64,000 nt of DNA from Halomonas huangheensis (lineage in GTDB: Bacteria; Pseudomonadota; Gammaproteobacteria; Pseudomonadales; Halomonadaceae), in contig NZ_CP013106.1 in NCBI RefSeq assembly GCF_001431725.1, positions 2,666,001 to 2,730,000 on the forward strand. Direction: 5' to 3'. The notes under the pieces are model-generated. The model did no database searches, was not told the DNA's origin, and saw nothing but the letters and a program-made list of their open reading frames with translations. The position numbers and the translations under genes were made by a program. This document shows positions 57,913 through 64,000 of the stretch, one piece after another (within the stretch, counting starts at the first letter, position 1; each line of letters begins with the position of its first letter).

Positions 57913-59841
57913 GTGCTGTCTGTAACTCGCTTCCTCACACTACTCTTGTTGACGCTTCTTTCCTGGAGCGCCCAGGCGCAGTTTTTCTCACAATCAAGCT
58001 CGTCCACCTTCCTGCCGGTGGACGAAGCCTTTGTGCCCAGCGCCTGGCACGATGGTGATCATCTCTACATCGGTTTCGAGAATGCCGACGGCTACTATCT
58101 GTATCGCCACCAATTCGACGTCGCAAGCGCGATGGGCGATGGCATCCTCAGCGAGCCAGAGTTACCTGCCGGAGACGAGAAGACCGATGAATTCTTCGGC
58201 GAAGTGCGAGTGTTCTATGATCAGGTGGTGTTTGCCACGCCCTTCACCGCTCCCCAACAGGGTCCGGTAGATATTCAGCTGACCTTTCAGGGCTGTGCCG
58301 ATGCCGGCCTCTGCTATCCACCGGAAACCATTGACCTTACCGCGGCGGAAACCTCTCCACCGCCCCAGTTTACCGACGCGGCACAGCAGCTGACTCCCGG
58401 CGATGCCTCCGACAATGCGCAAGCTGCGGATACCGGTAACACTCAAGCGGACAGTGCCAGCGCTGAATCACAGGGTTCTGCAGCGCCATCTGCGTCACCG
58501 AGCAGCGCTCCACTCAGTGAAGACAGCCGCTTCAAGGCACTGATCGAGGATGCGGGCCTGCCGGTTATGCTCGGCCTGTTCTTCCTCGCAGGCCTGGGTC
58601 TGACCTTTACGCCCTGCGTGTTGCCGATGATCCCCATCCTGTCATCGATCATCGTCGGCCAGAACCCGAGCCGCGGACGCGCTCTAGCCCTATCCGCCAG
58701 TTATGTCGCCGGTATGGCGCTGACCTACGCCAGCGTCGGTGTACTTATGGGCCTGTTTGGAGCGGGACTCAATCTTCAGGCACGCCTGCAGTCTGCTCCA
58801 GTGCTGATCACTTTTGCGATCCTGTTCGGACTCTTTGCTCTGGCAATGTTTGGTGTCTTCAACCTCCAACTGTCACCACGCCTGAACACCATGATTGATG
58901 GCTGGCAGCAGCGCGCACAACGCAGCGGCCCTCTGGGACTTGCCGTAGCAGGAGCGCTATCGGTATTGGTGGTGTCCCCCTGCGTCTCGGCACCACTGGC
59001 CGGCGCACTGGTGTTCATCTCGACCACTGGCGATGCGATGGTCGGTGGTATGGCGTTATTGGCACTGGCGCTTGGTATGGGCGTCCCGCTATTGCTGGTC
59101 GGCACCTTCGGTACCACGCTGCTACCGCGCTCGGGTAACTGGATGAATGGCGTCAAGGTTGCCTTCGGCATCCTGCTGCTGGGCGTTTCCATCTGGCTGA
59201 TCGAGCGCCTGTTGCCAGGTCCCATCGCGCTGATCCTGTGGGCCGCATTGGCGATCGGCAGCGGTCTGACGCTGGGAGCAACCAACCTCCAGACCAAATC
59301 CGGCTGGCCGAGAGTGCGTCAGACCGCCGGCATCCTGCTGCTGATCTGGGGGATTACCCTGGTCATCGGTGCATCGCGTGGCGCCGAAGATCCTCTACGA
59401 CCATTGGCGGTAGCACAGTTCACTGGCATTCCGGGCAACAACGCTCAGGGCAACGACCACGCCGAAATCACCGTGGTCCATACGCTCGACGAACTGCAGC
59501 AGCAATTGGCCAGCACGGACCAACCGGCCTTCGTCAACATCACTGCTGAATGGTGTATTTCCTGCAAGGTCATGGAACGCGAAGTCTTTCCCGATCCCGA
59601 TGTCCAACGGGCACTGGCCGGTTACCGCTGGATCGACGTTGATGTGACCGAGAGCAATGCTGATAGCCGTGAAGTGCTGGAACATCTGCAACTGTTCGGC
59701 CCGCCCAGTTTACTGTTCTTCAACGGTGCGGAGGAGATCCGCGAGGCGCGAATCCAGGGCGAATTGGACGCCGATGAACTCGCTCGTCACGCCGAAGGTG
59801 TCAGCCAATGGCTGGCCGCACATGACCCTGCACAAGCATGA
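57913..59841 (+). CDS. dsbD: Thiol:disulfide interchange protein DsbD
   Basis: 642 residues, GTG start with AAGGA 7 nt upstream. Signal peptide ending AQA; N-terminal periplasmic domain with Cys128 and Cys134 (GCADAGLCYPP); a Ser/Ala-rich linker; a central eight-helix membrane domain with FTPCVLPM and SPCVSAP cysteines; and a C-terminal thioredoxin-like domain with WCISC (Cys548, Cys551). All six redox cysteines are present. Carries reducing power from cytosolic thioredoxin to the periplasm for DsbC and cytochrome c maturation. Confidence 0.97.
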   Translation: MLSVTRFLTLLLLTLLSWSAQAQFFSQSSSSTFLPVDEAFVPSAWHDGDHLYIGFENADGYYLYRHQFDVASAMGDGILSEPELPAGDEKTDEFFGEVRVFYDQVVFATPFTAPQQGPVDIQLTFQGCADAGLCYPPETIDLTAAETSPPPQFTDAAQQLTPGDASDNAQAADTGNTQADSASAESQGSAAPSASPSSAPLSEDSRFKALIEDAGLPVMLGLFFLAGLGLTFTPCVLPMIPILSSIIVGQNPSRGRALALSASYVAGMALTYASVGVLMGLFGAGLNLQARLQSAPVLITFAILFGLFALAMFGVFNLQLSPRLNTMIDGWQQRAQRSGPLGLAVAGALSVLVVSPCVSAPLAGALVFISTTGDAMVGGMALLALALGMGVPLLLVGTFGTTLLPRSGNWMNGVKVAFGILLLGVSIWLIERLLPGPIALILWAALAIGSGLTLGATNLQTKSGWPRVRQTAGILLLIWGITLVIGASRGAEDPLRPLAVAQFTGIPGNNAQGNDHAEITVVHTLDELQQQLASTDQPAFVNITAEWCISCKVMEREVFPDPDVQRALAGYRWIDVDVTESNADSREVLEHLQLFGPPSLLFFNGAEEIREARIQGELDADELARHAEGVSQWLAAHDPAQA

Positions 59842-59849
59842 TCAGACGA

Positions 59850-59872
59850 GGGCGAACAGCGTTCGTCCTTTT
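59850..59872 (+). terminator. Terminator after dsbD
   Basis: An 8-bp stem (GGGCGAAC with GTTCGTCC, one G-T pair, loop AGC) followed by TTTT, 9 bp past the stop. Confidence 0.7.
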
Positions 59873-60028
59873 CTGGACAAGGCTGGTTATTTTGGGCAAA
59901 CTTCGCAACCAACTGTGAATTATTAGCAGATAGAGCAGCAAGAGACGCAATCTTGCAGGGATCTATCGAAAGTTCGCCCGGGTTTACAGCACCCGGCCCA
60001 TTCTTCATCTGATTGTCGAGATACTGTC

Positions 60029-60499
60029 ATGGATATTCGTAAGGTCAAGAAGCTGATTGAGCTACTGGAAGAGTCAAACATCAGCGAAATCGAGATCCAG
60101 GAAGGCGAAGAATCGGTCCGTATCAGCCGTCACCCTGAAGGTGCTACATGGCAACCTCCGATGCATGCTGCACAACCGTGGGGCGCCCCCGCTGCACAAC
60201 AGCCTGCTCCGGCCGCTCCCGTTGAGCAGCCGGCTGCCGCCGCTGACAACGGCCCAAGCTACCAGGGAAAGGCTGTACCATCACCGATGGTCGGCACCTT
60301 CTATCGCTCTCCGGCGCCAGGCGCCAAGCCATTCGTTGAAGTCGGCTCCAGCGTGCGCAAGGGCGACACTGTGTGTATCGTCGAAGCAATGAAGATGATG
60401 AACCAGATCGAAGCTGACAGTGATGGCGTTATCGAGGCTATCCTCGTTGAAGACGGCGAACCGGTCGAGTTCGATCAGACGCTGGTTGTCATTTCCTGA
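60029..60499 (+). CDS. accB: Biotin carboxyl carrier protein of acetyl-CoA carboxylase
   Basis: 156 residues. The N-terminal helix region ([18 protein letters not shown]), a Pro/Ala-rich flexible linker (about residues 50-75) and the biotinyl domain with EAMKMMNQI, in which the Lys is biotinylated, are all present. First of two acc genes; 189 bp precede accC, with no other gene seen in that spacer. Confidence 0.98.
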   Translation: MDIRKVKKLIELLEESNISEIEIQEGEESVRISRHPEGATWQPPMHAAQPWGAPAAQQPAPAAPVEQPAAAADNGPSYQGKAVPSPMVGTFYRSPAPGAKPFVEVGSSVRKGDTVCIVEAMKMMNQIEADSDGVIEAILVEDGEPVEFDQTLVVIS

Positions 60500-60688
60500 G
60501 ACGCTGACATTTCACGGCAACATGCGTTGCTCTCGTGATTGAACAGGTCTTCCAGTTGTCATCTCAGGAAACACTGACCAGATGAACAAGGCGGTGCGAC
60601 GCGGATATCACAAGTAGCGCTTGCGCCTTGTCGGTTCCACCGCCAATGTCACCGGCCAGTATTTCCCCCACTTTCAGCGGACACCAAC

Positions 60689-62029
60689 ATGTTGGACAAG
60701 GTTCTAATCGCCAACCGAGGCGAGATCGCACTGCGAATCCTGCGCGCCTGCAAGGAGCTGGGAATCAAGACAGTCGCGGTACACTCCAAGGCCGACCGCG
60801 AACTCATGCACGTGCGCCTCGCCGACGAAGCCGTGTGCATTGGCCCGGCCTCCTCGGCCCAGTCATATCTGAACATCCCATCGCTGATCAGCGCCGCCGA
60901 GGTAACTGATGCCAGCGCGATCCACCCTGGCTACGGCTTCCTTTCCGAGAACGCCGATTTCGCCGAACAGGTCGAGCGCTCAGGATTCACCTTCATTGGC
61001 CCACGCCCTGACACCATCCGCCTGATGGGTGACAAGGTCAGCGCCATCGAAGCGATGAAGAAGGCCGGTGTTCCCACCGTGCCAGGCTCAGACGGCCCGC
61101 TGTCCGATGACGAGGGCGAACTGATCGCCACCGCGCGACGCATCGGCTACCCGGTGATCATCAAGGCCGCCGCGGGTGGCGGCGGTCGCGGCATGCGCGT
61201 CGTGCACACCGAAGCTCACCTGATCTCCGCGATTACCGTGACCCGTACCGAGGCGCATTCTGCCTTCGGCGATGGCACCGTATACATGGAGAAGTTTCTC
61301 GAGAAGCCGCGCCATGTCGAGGTTCAGGTACTGGCTGATGGCCAGGGTAACGCCATCCACCTCTTCGATCGCGACTGTTCGCTGCAGCGCCGCCACCAGA
61401 AGGTGCTCGAGGAGGCCCCAGCTCCGGGCCTCGATCCAGAAGCCCGTGCGCGCGTTCTCGAGTCGTGCCGCGAGGCCTGTGTCGAGATCGGTTACCGTGG
61501 TGCCGGTACCTTTGAATTCCTCTACGAGGATGGCGAGTTCTTCTTCATCGAGATGAACACACGCGTTCAGGTCGAGCACCCGGTCACCGAAATGGTGACC
61601 GGTGTGGATATCGTGCGCGAGCAGTTGCGCATCGCCTCCGGCCTGCCGCTGTCGATCCGTCAGGAAGATGTGGAAGCCAGTGGCCATGCCTTCGAGTGCC
61701 GTATCAATGCTGAGGACGCACGCACCTTCATGCCCTCGCCCGGCAAGGTCACGCTCTATCATCCTCCGGGTGGTCTTGGCGTGCGCATGGATTCCCATGT
61801 ATATACCGGCTACACCGTGCCGCCGCACTATGACTCCCTGATCGGCAAACTGATCACCTGGGGCGTCGACCGCGAGACGGCATTGACCCGCATGCGTAAT
61901 GCACTGGACGAACTGTTGGTCGAAGGCATCAAGACCAATACCGATCTGCACAAGGATCTGGTTCGTGATGGTTACTTCCAGCAGGGCGGCGTCAATATCC
62001 ATTACCTGGAAAAGAAACTCGGCCTCTGA
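60689..62029 (+). CDS. accC: Biotin carboxylase of acetyl-CoA carboxylase
   Basis: 446 residues. [20 protein letters not shown] start, ATP-grasp glycine loop [14 protein letters not shown], and the carboxylase signature [20 protein letters not shown] region are intact. Carboxylates the biotin on AccB for fatty acid synthesis. Downstream of accB in the standard order. Confidence 0.98.
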   Translation: MLDKVLIANRGEIALRILRACKELGIKTVAVHSKADRELMHVRLADEAVCIGPASSAQSYLNIPSLISAAEVTDASAIHPGYGFLSENADFAEQVERSGFTFIGPRPDTIRLMGDKVSAIEAMKKAGVPTVPGSDGPLSDDEGELIATARRIGYPVIIKAAAGGGGRGMRVVHTEAHLISAITVTRTEAHSAFGDGTVYMEKFLEKPRHVEVQVLADGQGNAIHLFDRDCSLQRRHQKVLEEAPAPGLDPEARARVLESCREACVEIGYRGAGTFEFLYEDGEFFFIEMNTRVQVEHPVTEMVTGVDIVREQLRIASGLPLSIRQEDVEASGHAFECRINAEDARTFMPSPGKVTLYHPPGGLGVRMDSHVYTGYTVPPHYDSLIGKLITWGVDRETALTRMRNALDELLVEGIKTNTDLHKDLVRDGYFQQGGVNIHYLEKKLGL

Positions 62030-62057
62030 TTACGATCAGCGGACGATCTTGACAGCA

Positions 62058-62089
62058 CGGGGCGGCCTTGGCCGCCCCGGCTGCGTTTT
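62058..62089 (+). terminator. Hairpin with T-run after accC
   Basis: A 10-bp GC stem (CGGGGCGGCC with GGCCGCCCCG) followed by GCTGCGTTTT, 28 bp past accC. The T-run starts 6 nt after the stem, so termination towards prmA may be partial. Confidence 0.65.
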
Positions 62090-62118
62090 GCCGACCTATC
62101 ACTATCAGGAGGCTTGCC

Positions 62119-63033
62119 ATGGCCTGGCTTCAGCTCAAGGCACAGGTGCCGCCCGAACAGGCGGAGCTGCTCGAGGAACTACTGCTGGAGGAAGGTGCGA
62201 CTGCCATCACTCTGCAGGACGCGCATGACGACCCGGTCTTCGAGCCCGACCGCGGCACTACTCCCCTGTGGGATCAGACGGTATTGACCGGTCTCTATGA
62301 TGACCTCGAAGGCATTCACGACATGCTGGAGCGGCTGGCGGCCGCCTGGGCGGAGCAGATGCCTGAAGAGCCCTGCCCGGTCATCGAGCATGAGCTGCTC
62401 GACGACCGTGACTGGGAACGCGAGTGGATGGAAGACTTCAAGCCGATGCGCATGGGGCAACGCCTGTGGATCGTGCCCAGCTGGCACGAGCCACCAGAGG
62501 ACGATGCGGTCAACCTCAAGCTCGATCCGGGCCTCGCCTTCGGCACCGGTACTCACCCGACCACCGCGCTGTGTCTTGAATGGCTCGATGCGCTGGCGAT
62601 CGCTGGCGGCCTCGACGACGTCGAGGTACTGGATGTCGGTTGTGGCTCAGGCATCCTGGCCATTGCCGCACTGAAGCTAGGCGCCAGCAATGCCATCGGT
62701 ACCGATATTGACCCTCAGGCCCTATCGGCCAGTCGTGACAACGCTGAGCGTAACTCCATCGACGAGCCACGCCTGGTGTTGCGCTACCCCGAGCAGATGA
62801 ACGATGAGCGCTTCCCGCTGGTCGTGGCCAATATTCTCGCCGGTCCATTGGTCGAACTGGCTCCGAGCGTTGCCGGGCATGTGGCTCCGGGAGGGCGCCT
62901 TGCACTGTCCGGCATCCTCGACAATCAGGCCGAAGAGGTACTCGAGGCCTACCGTGACCAGGGATTGATCATGGATGAACCGAGCTATCGCGAAGGCTGG
63001 GTGCGTCTCAGCGGCTACCGCCCGACCCCCTAA
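62119..63033 (+). CDS. prmA: Ribosomal protein L11 methyltransferase
   Basis: 304 residues from ATG 62119 (MAWLQLKAQVPPEQAELLEE), with AGGAGG 6 nt upstream; the frame is open 17 codons further. N-terminal L11-recognition domain, then the SAM-binding motif DVGCGSGILAIAALKLGA and the PrmA motif VVANILAGPL. Trimethylates L11 lysines. Confidence 0.97.
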   Translation: MAWLQLKAQVPPEQAELLEELLLEEGATAITLQDAHDDPVFEPDRGTTPLWDQTVLTGLYDDLEGIHDMLERLAAAWAEQMPEEPCPVIEHELLDDRDWEREWMEDFKPMRMGQRLWIVPSWHEPPEDDAVNLKLDPGLAFGTGTHPTTALCLEWLDALAIAGGLDDVEVLDVGCGSGILAIAALKLGASNAIGTDIDPQALSASRDNAERNSIDEPRLVLRYPEQMNDERFPLVVANILAGPLVELAPSVAGHVAPGGRLALSGILDNQAEEVLEAYRDQGLIMDEPSYREGWVRLSGYRPTP

Positions 63034-63124
63034 GCAGCCGTAACCACTGTAGATCAGGCGTCTGTACCTTCACCAAAAGTGATTGGACGCGTATGATATG
63101 CAGCCCCGATCAAGGACCAGATAC

Positions 63125-64000
63125 ATGTCCGATACTCGCCCACTGCCCAGCATTGGCCCCCATCGCCTCACCAGCCGTGTGATTCTTGCACCCATGGCTG
63201 GTGTAACCGATCGGCCATTTCGCGCCCTATGCCGACAGTTGGGTGCAGGCCTGGTAGTGGGCGAGATGTTGACCGCCGATCCTGCATTGTGGAACACGCG
63301 AAAATCACGTTTGCGCATGGACCATTGCGGCGAGCCGGGGCCCCGTGCCGTGCAGATTGCCGGTGGTGATGCCGAGATGCTTGCTACCGCGGCCAGGCTC
63401 AATGCAGAACAGGGCGCCGAGATCATCGATATCAATATGGGTTGTCCGGCAAAGAAGGTCTGTAACAAGGCCGCAGGTTCTGCACTGCTCCGCGACGAGT
63501 CGCTGGTGGCCGAGATTCTTGAAGCGGTGGTCAAGGCCGTGGACATTCCGGTGACCCTGAAGATTCGCACTGGTTGGTGCGCCGACAGCAATAATGCCGT
63601 GCGTGTGGCGCGGCTGGCCGAGGACAACGGCATTCAAGCGCTGGCCGTGCACGGCCGTCATCGCCAGCAGCGCTACACCGGTGACGCCGAGTACGACACC
63701 ATTGCCGAAGTAGTCTCCAGCGTACAGATTCCGGTCTTCGCCAATGGTGATATCACATCAGCCGACAAGGCTTGCGCTGTGCTCGACTATACTGGTGCGA
63801 ATGCGGTGATGATTGGTCGCGGTGCCCAGGGTAACCCATGGATTTTCCGCGAGATCGACCATTACCTGCGATACGGTGAAAAATTGGCCGCCCCAGACAT
63901 GACTGAACGATGTGGCGTGCTCGGTGGACACCTGAAGGCTCTGCATGCCTTCTATGGGGAGCATATGGGCGTCCGCATTGCCCGTAAGCACCTGGGTTGG
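63125..64000 (+). CDS. dusB: tRNA-dihydrouridine synthase B (3' end outside window)
   Basis: 292 residues visible, cut by the right edge. FMN-binding TIM barrel with APMAGVTDRPFR near the N terminus and the active-site segment INMGCPAKKVCNKAAGSALL with the catalytic cysteine; GDI and IGRGAQGNPWIF bind FMN phosphate. Reduces uridines in the D-loop of tRNA. In related genomes fis follows dusB, which would lie outside the window. Confidence 0.97.
   Translation, partial: MSDTRPLPSIGPHRLTSRVILAPMAGVTDRPFRALCRQLGAGLVVGEMLTADPALWNTRKSRLRMDHCGEPGPRAVQIAGGDAEMLATAARLNAEQGAEIIDINMGCPAKKVCNKAAGSALLRDESLVAEILEAVVKAVDIPVTLKIRTGWCADSNNAVRVARLAEDNGIQALAVHGRHRQQRYTGDAEYDTIAEVVSSVQIPVFANGDITSADKACAVLDYTGANAVMIGRGAQGNPWIFREIDHYLRYGEKLAAPDMTERCGVLGGHLKALHAFYGEHMGVRIARKHLGW

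Overview
The window reads as a contiguous chromosomal segment of a moderately GC-rich gammaproteobacterium, most likely Halomonas or a close Halomonadaceae relative. This rests on a complete Na+-translocating NADH:quinone reductase operon, the gene order sthA-nqrM-nqrFEDCBA-gap2-mfd (also known from pseudomonads), a DUF3141 PhaC-like protein, and the conserved proA-nadD-rsfS-rlmH-mrdA-rodA-mltB-rlpA-dacA-ybeD-lipB-lipA cluster. The genus is inferred; no rRNA or tRNA gene is visible.

Left end (1-9.6 kb): an incomplete giant gene on the minus strand encodes a multi-module, carbohydrate-binding-like exoprotein without a signal peptide. It is transcribed away from a two-gene type I secretion system (ABC exporter plus membrane fusion protein). 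The roughly 790-bp spacer between them is very AT-rich. The giant protein is the obvious candidate substrate of the exporter. A DUF488 gene follows.

Centre-left (9.7-26 kb): sthA, nqrM, nqrF to nqrA and an N-terminally extended GAPDH on the minus strand, then mfd on the plus strand. Next come the major lipoprotein gene lpp and, on either side of it, two YkuD L,D-transpeptidase genes, the enzyme class that can anchor Lpp to peptidoglycan. apbE, the flavin transferase often found in nqr operons, is absent between nqrF and nqrM.

Centre (26-44 kb, all minus): a DUF6586 gene and topA, the DUF3141 gene, lipoate synthesis (lipA, lipB, ybeD), the elongasome and cell-wall genes (dacA, rlpA, mltB, rodA, mrdA), ribosome-linked genes (rlmH, rsfS), nadD and proA. 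Most junctions overlap or are tightly spaced, which suggests one long operon broken by a hairpin after dacA.

Right (44-64 kb): an overlapping pair of membrane proteins with eroded GGDEF-like domains, a DedA-PAP2 fusion preceded by a coupled 38-codon ORF, a LysE exporter, ubiX-mpl, a PPi-type phosphofructokinase, a DMT transporter divergent from a LysR regulator, a tail-anchored phosphatase-like/kinase-like protein with lost catalytic residues, ppa, a DUF2333 gene, dsbD, accB-accC, prmA and dusB (cut by the right edge).

The most unexpected non-coding signal is a family of intergenic elements built from 7-bp units that keep AAG (or CTT on the other strand) in fixed phase. AAG arrays lie left and CTT arrays right of a core at three loci, half-copies occur elsewhere, and short core matches are shared between copies.
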